A stretch of 64,000 nt of DNA from Anthoceros angustus (Eukaryota > Streptophyta > Anthocerotopsida > Anthocerotales > Anthocerotaceae). The notes beneath the pieces were generated by a model. That model saw only the letters and a list, made by a program, of their open reading frames with translations. It had not been told where the DNA came from and did no database searches. Both the position numbers and the translations under genes were made by a program. The stretch covers positions 1,108,856 to 1,172,855 of the forward strand of contig MU008176.1 in the NCBI GenBank assembly GCA_010909165.1. Reading direction: 5' to 3'. Shown in pieces: positions 1 through 12,050 of the stretch; the first letter of the stretch is position 1, and each line of letters starts with the position of its first letter.

Positions 1-1600
1 TTTGGCCCATGGTCTAGGACATAAATTCATCCTTAGTGGATTCTATGCTTTATTTTCTTCATTGTTAGACCTTTATACGAATACAAATTATACCTACAAG
101 TTATGGTGAATTATAATCTTGCACTTATAATCAAGTGCACCGGCCTGAGTTATCTTAAAGTCAACGGCGAGAGTTGAAGACGCATCATCGACAATCCTCG
201 TTGTACTATGTAGGACCTTTCATTCTCTAGTTTATGTTATAGGTGCCATAAGTGACAAGACGCGGTGTTTCGTGTCTAAAGTCATTTCCTTGTTTCCTTG
301 ACCCTATTCAAACTTCCTAAGGTGTTTTTAAGGTAGATCAGCTGTCCCCATCTACACTTGGTCAGTAAAGTGATACTTTGTATAGCCCTGTATCAAGTAT
401 AGGTAATCCACTTCATAAGCAGTGGATATTGTTTTGTAATAATCGGACGTTGAAATAACATTAATGCGATCTCTTAACGTTTATGAAAATTAGTGAGAAC
501 CCTTATTTGAATCCGTTGTTTTGTGAGAGAACTATCTATTTGGTCTTGGGAGTGCCTATTGTAAGAGCCCCATAGCCTACTGTAAGAGCCGTATGAGGCT
601 ATCCTGATGAGATTGTTGTGCAGGACTTTGATGTACACTTTCAAAGTCTATTGTAAGAGCCATATGGGCTACTCCTCATGAGATCCTTGTGCGCGACTTT
701 TATGTACACTTTGAAATATCTATATTGTCTTAGAATTCACCAAAATAAATTATGCTTTGGAGTTTTTGATGCTTTTTTTCCTGACCTTAGTGTTATGCAT
801 GGTTGTTGTCCATTTAGTCCTAAATTCTATCACGAAGATACAAATGCGCGAGTGAAATTAGTCAGTAGGTGGTAAGAGATTTTGTTTGAAAAAATTTGGA
901 ACCATGTCATTGAATGTTAATACTAATGAGATCAAGCCTTTTCTAGAGGAGGAAATGTGTCAAGCCAAATTGTTAGCTTTTGTATTTATTTGAATTCTTC
1001 CTATGTTAGATTAAGCATGATAGCAGCTTTTAAATAACACTCAACAATACGAGAGTGGAAAATATTGTCATGACTCAAGAGGTCATTGATTTGTGATGTC
1101 TGATTAATAAATTTAAATCTATGAGACCATATCCAGAGAGGCTTATTAGACACTGATTTAAGTATATTAAGTAATAATTTGCAGAGTAAGTTACAAAATT
1201 GAAAGAAACCAATGTGAAGAGAGCTCAATGGAACAAGTTAATTATAATTGATTAGAATGTGAAGCATTCAAAGAAATTTTAATTAATTGGAAAGCGGCTA
1301 TTGAAGACCATAATCTTAATTAGTTTCACATGGACCTTGATTGTTGGCTGCACCGTTAAGAAACAGTTTATAGAATGCTATATGAACAGTTCTTCATTAG
1401 AAATTAGGCATTCTTTTTTAATTTGACTCTAAAGTAATTGTGTTACATTTTGAGTTGTTTTCTAGTGGATTCTGTCTAATCAATTACATAAACAATCACA
1501 AAAGATCATAACATAGAATACATGACTCGATTGATAAGTCGAAGCTTAAGATTTTGCATTATGGATTACAAATGATGAAAATTGTGCATGCGAAATGGCT
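1..1600. other. AT-rich intergenic DNA, no gene recognised
   Basis: No reading frame here resembles a known protein. Short frames at 678-875 (+) and 1001-1228 (-) have composition typical of chance frames in AT-rich DNA. The only clear structure is the short tandem repeat at 560-712, listed separately. Confidence 0.6.
560..712 (+). repeat. 71-bp tandem repeat with TGTAAGAGCC core
   Basis: TGTAAGAGCC occurs at about 560, 581 and 652. The block from 581 to 641 recurs at 652-712 with scattered substitutions, and both blocks end in TGTACACTTT. The period is 71 bp. No coding potential was seen. Confidence 0.65.
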
Positions 1601-2159
1601 GTGAACATAATTCCATGAGTGACGACAATAAAAATGGAAAAAATTTCATTATTATGGGACTTATGTTTAGTGGCAAGGGTTGTGGAGGAGCGCTCCATAG
1701 GGGTTGAGTGCGGAGCTTCGGAGTGGAAGCTTATTGGCGTAGTGTGCCATCCGGCTCGGAGTTCGAGCCCCATCTTAGTCCTCATCGGTTTGGGATTACT
1801 ACTGTTGGGGGCCTGCGAGTGGTGGATTTGGTCAGGCGGTTCTCGAGACCCACCACGATTGGGTTGCTCTTTTGGGGTCGACGTGAGAATGCCTTCAACC
1901 TTTGTGATGGCCATCTTGACGAGCTCAAGAATGCGGTGGTGATTAGCCGGCCTCATTCGCTTTTGTCCGCTCCTTTTATGGTCTCCTTCCAACCTCTATT
2001 ATCAGCATGGCCCCTCGGTGGAAGGTTTACGTCTTGAGCTCGGCGGCAGGCACTTGGCAGTGACCCTGCGAGTGCTCTCTTGCCATGGCGCATTTCGAGC
2101 TTTTGTCTTGGTGCTTCTTCCTGGAATGTTTGTATTTATGCATGGCCAATGCCGATTCT

Positions 2160-2430
2160 CGGGCACAGAGACAAGGTTAAGGTGGCGTTTGATTTCTTCG
2201 CTTCAGGCTCTCCGCCTCGGCTTGAAGGTCAAAATCATTAAATGCAAGATTTGGTCTCCCTTTGGCGTTGTGCCTTTTCTTTGGTATCCGGAGGGGGATA
2301 TAGCTTTTCCGTTGGGGCTTTGGGTTCTTGGTGTTCGGATTGGGCCTCCTGCCTTCATCCAGGATTATGTGGACGCGGCTTTGACTGAGGATTTGGCGCA
2401 CATCGACGATCTTTCCCTACTAGAAAAGGC
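2160..2430 (+). pseudogene. Non-LTR (LINE-type) reverse transcriptase remnant
   Basis: Within the + frame 2018-2590 the stretch around 2200-2425 reads LGLKVKIIKCKIWSP, then a short gap, VLGVRIGPPAFIQDY and EDLAHIDDLSLL. This matches the segment after the catalytic motif in plant LINE-type reverse transcriptases (LGLxVNxxKCxxWxP ... LGxPIGxxxF). The YADD-type box is not visible upstream in frame, and no endonuclease or poly(A) tail was found. It is therefore a short internal fragment. Frames at 1619-2037 (+) may be more of the same element but carry no motif that I can name. Confidence 0.5.
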
Positions 2431-2690
2431 AGCCTATGTTACACTTTATGTTAAGATTTGGACCCCTGGATGTAACACTTATGTTGCAATTTTGGGGTCA
2501 TGTAACACTTTTGGCGCTTGTTTTGGCTTGGAAACCAACCGGAGTGTTTGTTGCAACCATGTTGCAAGTGTTACAATTTTGTTGAGATGAAGTGAGAGGC
2601 GCTTTTGTCCTCTCTCAAGATTGCAACACGTTGCAACATATAAAGTGTTACAAGAAAAGTCTTGTAACACTTTTGGGCTTGATGCGAACC
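2430..2690. repeat. Cluster of direct and inverted TGTAACACTT motifs
   Basis: TGTAACACTT lies at 2471, 2501 and 2663 in direct orientation, and its complement AAGTGTTACA at 2566 and 2643. TTGCAAC/GTTGCAA motifs are interspersed. Copies in both orientations within 220 bp suggest a small non-autonomous element (MITE-like) or a decayed LTR. No coding capacity and no clear target-site duplication were seen. Confidence 0.4.
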
Positions 2691-3060
2691 TCCTCCCCAT
2701 CTACCTTCCTCCTTTACTACATTTACCATATAGAATACTTGGTTTCCTTATTACCTCGTATGAATACATATAAATAAATACATGTACATATACGTTTCGT
2801 AGAATCTTGGTATTGGTAATATACGATAATTTCTGTGACATACTTATATTTCATTTTGTATAAAATACGCTCGTCCGATAACGTACATAATTGTACACGT
2901 CCAATACTATACTTTGTATTCATCATTCACGAAAACACACGGATACATACATCCCACATTTCACCCTTGACCTATTTTTGTCTATCGATGTCGCGCAACC
3001 TACCTTCTCTAGCGGGCGTTACGTGCAGCTTGTCCCCATGCCCATCGGCTTCTTGCCATG
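2690..3060. other. AT-rich spacer, nothing recognised
   Basis: The stretch is rich in TATA-like words and short alternating runs. No gene, repeat or terminal structure can be supported. It ends at the change to the pyrimidine-rich block that starts near 3,050. Confidence 0.5.
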
Positions 3061-4200
3061 GCTCGCCCACCCTTCTTATCCTTTGCATTTACTAGTTTGT
3101 CCTTACTGAGTTTGTGCTGCCTGAGCGTTTCTTTGGCTCCATACATGGCCCTCATCATTTCTAATTTCCTACTCCTCATCGTAAGCATGAGAAGGAAACC
3201 TCCTACACCCCATGTTTTGCGATTTTCTTCCTCCCTTCCTCTTGCGTTAAATCAGACCCGACTTTGCCCTTTCCATCGCATCCATCTCCCTTCCGACCCT
3301 CTGCACCCAGCACATACAGCCATGCCCTTGATACATGTCCAGCATACAGTGTGCTGCAACGACCTTCATTGCTTACCTTCCCTTGCATCCGGTTTTCTTA
3401 TGTACCTCTTGCTCGCTCCTTCCATCCTCGTTCTTTCCTGGCGGCCCCGCGCCCAGTCACACGGCCCCCCCTCGATGCCTCCCCGCCTCCTTTCCTCTTT
3501 CGGCCTCCACCTTTGTCACGGTGGCGTAGCCTCCAATGGGGCCCTGTGGAGGTCCATGCTTTCAATCGGATGTGTATGTGCGCAAGTTAGGCACGCCCTC
3601 AATTTTCCGCCTCATCCTCTGCGCCCTTTGTTGTCTTGGTTCGCCATCGCATGTACCCCTTTGCCGTGCCTCTTTCTCCTCGACAATTCCCTCATGGGCT
3701 GCCACGCGCCTTTTGGCCCCACCACGACCATGGCCACGCTTGCGGACCCGGTCCTCTCCTCGATCCGCCACCTCCTCCCACTCCCACCGTTTTGTTCGCA
3801 CGCTGGACCCATGCATGTTCCTTCTTTGGTGACACAATTGCCTCCCCGCTCTGATGCATCCGCTCCAATTCCATCCTCATCTTTCACGGCCCTGTCACTC
3901 CCTCACCCCCAACTCCGTCCACAATGTGCGATTACGCCGTCACTGGCGATGGCGGGCACCTCCCAACACCGCCCTTTACCACGCTGCCCTCTTGACACAC
4001 CCTCCTTTTGTTCGGCCTAGCCACTCTGGTGATACCAAGTCCCTCCCTTCCTCGGCCATGGCGACAGCAGTGGCGGGCACCCCCAATTCGAGTCCGTTAT
4101 GTGTGCCCTCTCCTACATCTCTCACACTCTCTCTTCATTCACACTATCACGGCATGCATGGTCCATCACCATCGGTGATCGTGGTGTCGTCACCACGATG

Positions 4201-5055
4201 TCATTGCGTGATAGCCTCCCTCCTGCTTGTTTCCCCTCTCTCCACCATCCCACCTTCATGGTTCATCAAGCCCGCCCCTCCCCTTCCATTCACTGTCAGG
4301 ATGTCTCTCGCTTGATCTCCCCCAATGCAATCTACTCCCTCTGTCCTCCTAGTTATCCCCTCCACATCCACACCACCACCTCGTGCAGCAGCAGTGGAGG
4401 CTCCCCTGTCTTGCATCCTTCGTCTCGGAAACGCCACCAGATCTGGATCCATCTCCAATTCCATGTCGTTCAACAAAATAGTCATTTCCCTTGTTCTCCT
4501 GGCAATAGCCTGAACCTCGGGGGTGTTTTCATGTATTCCATGTCTTACCAGTAGGAACTCCGCACCGCCCTTATCGCGAACCGCCCAGAGGTTGCATGGA
4601 GATCGTCCTCTTGACCTCCATATTCGCCTCCTCTTGATTTGGGTACCTACCATGCTTACTCTCAAACCGAACCACCCATCCAGCGCGCCCTCCCTTTCCC
4701 CAAGGGTTTGGCCCCATCCCACCGTTTTGGCCAGCCTCTCTTTAGCTGCAAGTTCATACTTCGAAGGCTCAAACTTCCCGTTTCTCTTCAGCTCCATCCG
4801 CGCCCAGGCAAGAGCATCTTCCCACTCTTCCTCGTCCACCATGCTCGGCTTCTTCCCCGCTCCTCCCCCCTCCTGGTCCCTTTCCTCTAGTGCTGCTGCC
4901 TTTGCAGCTTCCACACAACGAGAGTTGCGCGTGCGAGTCATCTGCGAGAAGTGTCGGCTTATGCTGGACTTTACCACCAGGTCGGGGAAGGCGTCAGACA
5001 CCGATTTCACTAACCGTGCCTTTTCCCCTCTCGGAACGTCGCGCCATCTTGCCAT
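4201..5055 (-). CDS. Unrecognised charged protein of a mobile element, copy 1
   Basis: This 284-residue minus frame begins MARWRDVPRGEKARLVKSV. It has an acidic/basic middle part (EEEWEDALAWARMELKRNGK, then FEPSKYELAAKERLAK) and an alanine/arginine/glycine-rich tail. I do not recognise the family. The strong purine bias of this strand, the tandem copy at 5564-6022 and the adjoining CACTA transposase suggest it belongs to a mobile element, perhaps the accessory frame of that CACTA element. Comparison with copy 2 shows this copy has lost bases around the region homologous to FESKHGRYPTEEEAEYG of copy 2, so the printed frame probably contains compensating frameshifts. I see no signal peptide or membrane segment. 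Confidence 0.45.
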   Translation of the reverse strand: MARWRDVPRGEKARLVKSVSDAFPDLVVKSSISRHFSQMTRTRNSRCVEAAKAAALEERDQEGGGAGKKPSMVDEEEWEDALAWARMELKRNGKFEPSKYELAAKERLAKTVGWGQTLGEREGALDGWFGLRVSMVGTQIKRRRIWRSRGRSPCNLWAVRDKGGAEFLLVRHGIHENTPEVQAIARRTREMTILLNDMELEMDPDLVAFPRRRMQDRGASTAAARGGGVDVEGITRRTEGVDCIGGDQARDILTVNGRGGAGLMNHEGGMVERGETSRREAITQ

Positions 5056-5563
5056 GTACCCAGTTCATTCACAACCTTTGTCCGGTTTCAGCAGTTCTTG
5101 CCTTGCTCGACCCCAACATCGGATTCCCTTCCCTCCTTTCGTTAACGGCCTAGCCACTCTGAGTCCAAGTCCCTCCCCTCTCGGCCATGGCGAACTTGAT
5201 GTGCAGGCACCCCAATTCAGTCCGTTCGTGGCGTGCCCTCTCCCTACACATCTTCTCACACTCTCTTTCACACTATCACCGGGCATGCATGGTCCATCAC
5301 CATTTGATCGTGGTGTCGTCCACGATGTCATTGCTAAATGATAGCCTCCCTCCTGCACTTGTTTCCCCTCTCACCATCCCACCTTCATGGTTCACCAAGC
5401 CCGCCTCCCTTCCATTCCTTTGGGATGTCTCGCTTTGATCAATCTACTCCCTCTGTCCTCCTAGTTATCCCTCCACATCACACCACCACCTCGTGGTGGG
5501 CTCCCTGTCTTCCATCCTTCGTCTCGGAAGCGCCACGGATCTGGATCCATCTCCAATTCCATG

Positions 5564-6022
5564 TCATTCAACAAAATAGTCATTTCCCTTGTTCTCCGGC
5601 CTTTGAACCTCGGGGGTGTTTTCATGTATTCCATGTCTTACCCGCTGTAGGAACTCCGGCACAGAACCGCCCTTATCGCGAACCGCCCACAGAGGTTGCA
5701 TGGAGATCGTCCTCTTCAGCCTCCCATATTCTGCCTCCTCTTCGGTTGGGTACCTACCATGCTTACTCTCAAACCGAACCACCCATCCAGCGCGCCCTCC
5801 CTTTCCCCAAGGGTTTGGCCCCATCCCACCGTTTTTGGCCAGCCTCTGTTTAGCTGCAAGTTCATACTTCGAAGGCTCAAACTTTCCGTTTCTCTTCAGC
5901 TCCATCCGCGCCCAGGCAAGAGCATCTTCCCACTCTTCCTCGTCCACCATGCTCGGCTTCTTCCCCGCTCCTCCCCCCTCCTGGTCCCTTTCCTCTAGTG
6001 CTGCTGCCTTTGCAGCTTCCAC
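5564..6022 (-). pseudogene. Unrecognised charged protein of a mobile element, copy 2 (shortened)
   Basis: This 152-residue minus frame aligns with residues of copy 1 from MEAAKAAALEERDQEGGGAG onward. It keeps the segments EEEWEDALAWARMELKRNGK and FESKHGRYPTEEEAEYGRLK, and ends after HENTPEV in a frameshifted tail. The segment upstream of MEAAKA exists in the DNA (6022-6180) but is out of frame. Having both copies would allow the original frame to be inferred, because each preserves parts the other lost. Function unknown. Confidence 0.45.
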
Positions 6023-6239
6023 ACAACGAGTTGCGTCGAGTCATGCGAGAAGTGTCGGCTTATCTGGACTTTACCACCAGGTCGGGAAGGCGTCGACACC
6101 GATTTCACTAATGCCTTCTCCCTCTCGGGCGTCGCGCCATCTTGCCATGTACCATTCACAACCTTTGTCACTTTAGTTTCAGCAGTTCTTATTCGGCAGT
6201 GACCCCGAACAACGAATTCCCTTCCCTCCTTGTCCTTTG

Positions 6240-7400
6240 TTTTTGCAAGGCCTCCTTGACCATTTCACGCCATGCCTTTTTATCAAGGCATCGCATCATC
6301 GTTGTCCACCTCACAAACCACTCCATCGGCATCCGGTTCACTCCCTCCCGCTTGTCAATTCACCTCCCCCTTGTCGCCATTCCTCATCCGATTCTTGTCG
6401 TCGCCATTCCTCATCCAGTGCTTGTCGTGCGCGACAGCACCCACCACAGGTTGCCGGCCCGTCGCCTCGGTTTGGTCTCGCGATCGCCACCACCTCCCGT
6501 GCTGCCATGGGCTGCCTCCATATGTCCTCCTGCATGAACAGCTGCCAGCATGCCAAGGTGCACCGCAACGTCCGCGAAACAAATTGCATCAACGTGTCTA
6601 CATTTGCGATGAACACGTTCTGCTCAATCTAGTCTCGAACCACCCACCTCATTTGACAGCAAAACATCATCATCCACTTCGTTGAACGACGCAGTGCTCC
6701 AAGTCCGCCTCGGGGCCGGGATGTTCCACGTCTCTATGTCCTCAAATCTGCCATTGGTACCGGCTGCCATTTTCCACTCTCCCCCACAACTCTCGATGTC
6801 CCTTTGTGGGACGAGGTGGCCTGTTCTTGCGCGCGCACAGCTGAGATCGGAGTGGCTAGGTGCCTGGGGTGGATGAGCGAGATAGCCCGATCCGAGCTTG
6901 CCCTCTCATCCTCCCCACCCACCTACGGTTCACGGCGCCGGGCGTGCTCTAGCGTATATACGATGTCTCCAAACTCGTGCTGCGGCCGCCTTCACATCCA
7001 TTGCCCGTTCGGGCACCATCGCCCATGCCAAGGCATTGGCTTGCCCCTTCACGATAGTTGCCAAGCCAACGGTCGCCCTTGGCAGAATTCAAAGCTCGTC
7101 ATATGAAAAGGCTTTGTTGGCAAAGTAGGCGGCCGTCTGTCATTTATTGTTTCCGCCGGAGATCAACGTCCTCACTATGCACTTCCTGCTTCACCGTAAT
7201 CACTGACGTTTTATATTCTGACAGCATGTAGTATATTGCCCAGATTGGGCGCAGGTCTGGAAGCGCACATCAATGCTTATTGCCGATAATCATCGTCTTC
7301 ATCTGAATACTGCCACTAAAGACAACGTTGTTTTGCAGTGTGACGTTGGTTACTTTGCTCACTTCTCCGGAAAGTTCTGCCCCCTCCCTCGACGTTCCTA
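6240..7400. other. No recognisable gene; flank of CACTA transposase
   Basis: Frames occur on both strands (for example 6338-6616 minus and 6272-6685 plus) but none shows a motif I can name. The minus strand would place this region downstream of the transposase C-terminus, so it may be a decayed 3' part of the CACTA element. A diagnostic CACTA terminus was not found. Confidence 0.4.
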
Positions 7401-7416
7401 GGCCACCTGCCACGCG

Positions 7417-9700
7417 CTACATGCCTCCGTCCCCTTGCTCCTCATCCCTCCATCCCCTGGCCGGTGTGGGCACGGCGATGGCCCAGCCTATGTTATCATC
7501 CATCGTCTCCGGATGCAGCATGCACTGAGTCACCTGCGAGGGCCACACAAACGGACCATCGATTGAGCGCACTCTGTAGACGCAAACTTTCCCCGTGTTT
7601 ACAATGTCAAATCCGGTGTACGACTTTCGCAGCGATGGCCTTGTCCCTCCTGGCTGACACTCGTACCATCGAACCTTCAACATAATTGGTTGATACTCCT
7701 TCGAGAACAGCAGGCGGACTCTATGTGCCCGTAGAACGGGCGCTCCTCTTCAGCGTCGCCGCCAGCCCCTGTCCCAGTCATGATAAACTTTGCGGACACC
7801 GCACTATCCTTTATACTCGGCGGCGTTTATCGCCTCCACCGCTCGAGGTGGCGCCTTTGTTCCACATGTGGCTATGTGCCACTGCTTGCAACGCAGGGCC
7901 ATCCATGATTGCGGTCACTTCATGGGTCATGCAAGGATGCCCATCCCATGCGTTCATAGCCCTTCTTGCGTATATCCACTGTCTGAAAGTCCGTCGACCT
8001 TCCCGTGCACCGTATGTCCTCACTTCTTCCTCGTACATGTCCAAAAACGGTTGCATCACCTCTGTGTGATACAGCACATATGTGTGCGCCTGTCGTGCCT
8101 CCACGGCATCCATTATGTACGCACGGCCGACACCGGCACCTTCTCCCCCGCCGTTCATGCGGTCCATGCTTCTCCCACGTGGCGTAATAGCGGAGAAATG
8201 TCATGCCGAAATGCAAACTCTCCTCACGCATGTACCCCACCGCTATCTTGGACTCGGGTCTCGTCGCCTTTATCCGCTTCTGGATCCTAAATATCTCTCC
8301 ACCGGTACATCCACCTAGTGTGGCCCGGGCCCGGCCACCTCGTCCACTAAGTGTAGTATGAGGTGGGTTGATATATCAAACATCTTAGGGAAATTGCTTT
8401 TCGAGCACATTACCCTCACTTGCCTCTTTGTGCTTGGATGTCCCGACTCGGTATCGTCCGGCAAATCCACGGTAAGGCGTCCTAGCTTTACAACCGCCTT
8501 GTACACCTCGGCTCTATGCACCCGGAGGATATGGGGAATATGATTTCCAACATAATGTGCAGTCATGGCATTTGTACCAACTTTCCGCTTTCCACCTTAG
8601 CTATGTTGGACCCATAGCACATGGGCGACTGTTTAATGCCCTCAATCACGGTCTTCAAGTCGATTTGGACAAAGCGTCTGGCGCTGTGGTATTGGCCATC
8701 GTCACCTACAGGCCACAACCATCTTTTCCCTCCGCTTGCTTCCATGTCCATGCGCGATGCGATGTCATCTCGCTCTCCCGTCAGCGTGTGCCATATGGCC
8801 TGCATTGTTTTTCCACGTGCATCACATCCTTTGGCGCCCACACAAGCATGTGGCGCCATATGGCCTCTGCATTGTTTTTCCACGTGCATCACATCCTTTG
8901 GCGCCCACACAAGCATGTGGCGCCAATATGGCGGAGACGAACAAGGGCGACATTCGGTTCCAAAGTTGCCCGGCGGACGTCTGCGGTGTCGGCTTCTGCG
9001 TGCCATATCCGTCACAATATCATCGAGCGTTGGCGGCCTCGGTTTGGATCGGAGGTCCGCGATCCATCAAACCAATCCGCATCCTCCCACCGTCCTTTGT
9101 CATTGGTAGCCAAGCGCGATCCGACATAAGCGGGCTTTTCAAATCTACGGAATAGCGAGAATCAAGGTCCGATAATCGACACGCTCGCGTCCCTCTCACT
9201 TGCAATCCAGTCAGGGTCCCCAACCCGGGTAATCGGCAATGATGTGCAGAACCGCTGCGCGTAACCTGAAATGCCTCTTAGGATGGTTTATCGGCATTGA
9301 GAAATCTTCCATGTCCACCCCCCTCCATAACTCTTCGAGTTCATCTACCAGGGGTGCCATGTAGACATCGAAATTTTTAACCATCCCCGGTCCTGGCACA
9401 ATCAGAGGCATGATGACATGTGCGTCCTTTGTGCTGGCCCAGGGTGGCATGTTGTGCACAAATACCAAAACCGGCCATATGGACGTGTTTGCAGACACAA
9501 GCAGGTTGAACCGTCATGGATAATGCTAACCTCAAGTTCCTCGGCTCATCGCCGAAACCATCAAGCGCATCTAGTGCTCTCCATCGGGTATCCGCCATCA
9601 TGGACATGTCCCCATTCTCGCTTTGCCTCCCGACATCTTGTGGCGCGGCTTTTTCGGCAACCCGGCCCAGCGCCAATCCGTGTCGTTGTAGTAAGGAGTC
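7417..9700 (-). pseudogene. CACTA (En/Spm) TNP2-type transposase, main part, frameshifted
   Basis: Read on the minus strand from 9700 down, successive frames give the TNP2 order. MSMMADTRWRALD and FGDEPRNLRLALSM lie near 9,540-9,620. WPVLVFVHNMPPWASTK, IVPGPGMVKNFDVYMAPLV and ELEELWRGVD follow at 9,300-9,480, then RYSVDLKSPLMSDRAWLP at 9,090-9,160 and KDVMHVEK near 8,830-8,900. DUF4218-type segments (SNFPKMFDISTHLILHLVDE at 8,330-8,400; HTYVLYHTEVMQPFLDMYEE at 7,990-8,080) come next. Last is a DUF4216-type end (DIVNTGKVCVYRV, FVWPSQVTQCMLHP at 7,480-7,610). At least five frame changes separate these parts. In the intact family this nuclear protein binds the element ends and performs cut-and-paste transposition. 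The N-terminus lies 6 kb away at 15,850-16,200. Confidence 0.85.
8790..8926. repeat. Direct repeat of about 70 bp inside the CACTA transposase
   Basis: The segment CCATATGGCCTGCATTG through CACAAGCATGTGGCG is present twice back to back (about 8791-8856 and 8859-8926). The second copy carries a two-base insertion (CCTCTGC). The duplicated coding segment is the DVMHVEK motif region, so that motif appears twice in shifted frames. Confidence 0.8.
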
Positions 9701-10139
9701 CGTTCCCGAGAGAATGATAAGCTCCGTTTGCGTTTCCGATTCTCACCTTACTTTGCGTCCGCTCAACTTTAACACACGCAATCGTCGTTTCGTCTAACTA
9801 CTCATAACGTTCACGAGCGGGCCGGTGTGGCCAAGCGTTTAAGGACCGTTTGCGTCCGTATCGTTCCCACGTCACTCGTTCCTTTAGTCCGTTCCTCTCA
9901 TCACTCTCGCTCATCAACCTTGGAAAGAGCATGCCGTAGCTACGGTCCGGACCTCCTCCGTTGCTCAGCGGGCCTCTCGTCCAGACTCTGCGCCCTCCGG
10001 AGTTCCTCCGGCTCACACGTTCGGTCAGCTCGGCCGGCCCTGCTGCGGGCGAACACGGGTCCCCGATCGCTCTTCCACACACCACCACGTTAGGGTCGTC
10101 ACGGGACCTTGATCGATCTCTTGGGCCGTGCACCTCGAT

Positions 10140-10300
10140 GACTCGGGACTCACGTTAGCATGAAGACACACAAGGTGCAAGCAGCATCAACACCAAGAAG
10201 ATGATTTATTGAGCGACCTCGGCCCTCTTATACTCGCCCAAGTCGGCGTCTTTATTACACCCTATTACGGTGGTGGCGGCTCGATGCATGTCGACGCCTA
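10140..10300 (-). promoter_or_regulatory. LTR-like promoter/poly(A) segment
   Basis: On the minus strand a TATA-like GTATAAGAGG (about 10,227-10,238) is followed within 30 bp by CTCAATAAATC (about 10,203-10,213). This spacing is expected for the R region of an LTR. It sits near the low-coordinate end of the nested element. No TG..CA-bounded partner was recognised, so this is tentative. Confidence 0.35.
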
Positions 10301-12050
10301 CCATCCTATTCCTCCCTCCTATCTCCTTCGTCGGTGGGCTGGGAAGGTCACAGGTTCCGTCTCGGTATTGGTGGTCAATCTCCCGTCACGATTGCGGCGC
10401 GCAATCGGATGATCCGCGAGGCGGACCCCTTCCTCTTCCGGAATCACATCGGGTTGGGCTCGTGGCGGTCGGCGGCCGTTACCACAACGTCTTCCCCAGC
10501 CCCGGTGGGTCCCCTCCGGTGAGACCACCGTGTTGCTCCCGGCGTAAGTCGGAGGGACTCCTCCTTGCTTCTGAGTCGGACCTCGGGGTCGGTCTCGACT
10601 CGAGTCTAAACTTGAGTCGCCTTATTCTGAGTCCGGTGCGGGTCGGTCTCATCTGGGGTTCGGACCTCGGGGTCGAACTTATTCAGTCCGGTCCCCAAGC
10701 TCCGGACCCCTTGTCTGCGGACCTCTTCTGCTAGGTCCTCATCCCTACCCACCAGGCCCTTGTCTTGGGTGGGTTGGCTCCTCCTTCCGCGCCTTTCGGG
10801 GCCGCCTCTATCCTCCGGCGGGTTGCGGTGGACTTACCACGAGGTCCGTTGTATTGGCGCGTCTGCTCCTCCTCAGGCTCTTCTCCCCCCGTCGTCTCCA
10901 AGCAGGGGCCACTAGGGTCCCGTCTTTGTCCCCATGCCCTTCATCCCTTGAGCCTTGGGGTCCGTCCATTTGTAGCGGGCGAGGCTTCAATGCCTTAAGG
11001 AGCTCGGCGTGGTAGTAGGCAAAATCCGAGTCAATTCTTTGGATTGCCTCTTCCACATGTGCGGAGCACCGATACTCCTTCGCCATTGGTGCTCGGGAGG
11101 TGGCGTCTTTGTCGGCTTCTTGGACCATCTCCCCGGGTTGTTGGTGGGCGGGCGAATCTCGCGAGGCCACAAGGGCCGCCTCGGTCACCTCACCGCAGCC
11201 TTGTTGCTCACTTTGCTCCGGCTCCGTCGTTTCCGCTCTGCTGACTTACGCCGCCGCGGCGCTCCTTCCGCCTTCCTTAAGCGGACCGGCTTCTTTTGCG
11301 TCCGGTGCTCTCGCTCCCGTTCATCCGGCCTTTAGCTCGCCATCTCCCTCTCAGACGGTGGCAACTCTGCGTTGCGTGCTTCGAGTCCTTCTCCATTTCG
11401 CGACGCCCCGCCTCCTTGTTCCATCGCCTTACCTCCTCCGTCCAGCAGTGGAGCCGCTCTATCTCGTTCGTGATCGTGATCACGCCCGCATTACCATTCC
11501 TCAATGGTAACTTGGGCTGCGACTCGAGTCTCTTTGCGGTCTTCCATCTCCTGCTGTTGCTCCACCTCAGCGAGTCAGGAGATCCTCCATCTCCTTGTCG
11601 CGGGCTTCCTTCTCCTCGGCATGGTGGCCCTTTGCTCCGCCGCCTCCTGCTCCGTCTTGAGTTAGCGGCTATCCTGCCGTCTCCCTCCACGGTTCGATCA
11701 CGCCGATAGTGATCGCGGTCGATCTTAGACTTCGCCTCCTCGCCGCCTTCACAGGCCGCCCGGCTTGGTCGGTCGGGCCGCCTCGGCCAGTCGCGAGCCT
11801 TCTCCCTTGCGCCGGGCCTCCTGCCTCTGCTGCGCTACCCCTCTCACTGCGAGGTCTTGACCAGCGCTTGGGCCTCCTGTGCTTGTTGCTCACCCGGTGA
11901 AGGAATTTAGTCAGTCTGTCGAATGGACGGACTTCCCTTCGGCCTCCGGCGTTTCCCTTCTTGATGCGGCCGAGGCTTGCCTTCCTCCTCGCCTCTGGGC
12001 CGCCTCCAATTGCTCACGGAGGAGCACCATCGCCTCTGGTGGCTTCTACT

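Larger units (their letters stand above)
4021..6240. repeat. Tandem duplication, about 1.13 kb x 2
   Basis: The block beginning at 4021 (CCACTCTGGTGATACC) restarts at about 5154 (CCACTCTGAGTCC) and runs through the same landmarks to about 6,240. The copies share long identical runs broken by clusters of small indels. Each copy lacks bases that the other has, so neither is simply a deleted version of the other. Confidence 0.85.

Noticed and set aside
2412-2432. CTACTAGAAAAGG as a CACTA-type terminal repeat
   Set aside because: It lacks the CACTA pentamer (reads CCCTA), no matching inverted copy was located, and it lies within the reading of the LINE remnant.
3058-4020. 320-residue + frame in the pyrimidine-rich block
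   Set aside because: Ser/Pro/Leu-rich throughout with no motif; the opposite strand has the compositional bias of the coding strand of this element. It is a shadow of biased composition.
9820-9890. tRNA-like start (GGCCGGTGTGGCCAAGCGTTTAAGG), resembling the A box of Ser/Leu tRNAs
   Set aside because: No B box (GGTTCGAATCC type) and no acceptor-stem pairing was found downstream. It could be a SINE head, but one half-motif is not enough to call a gene.
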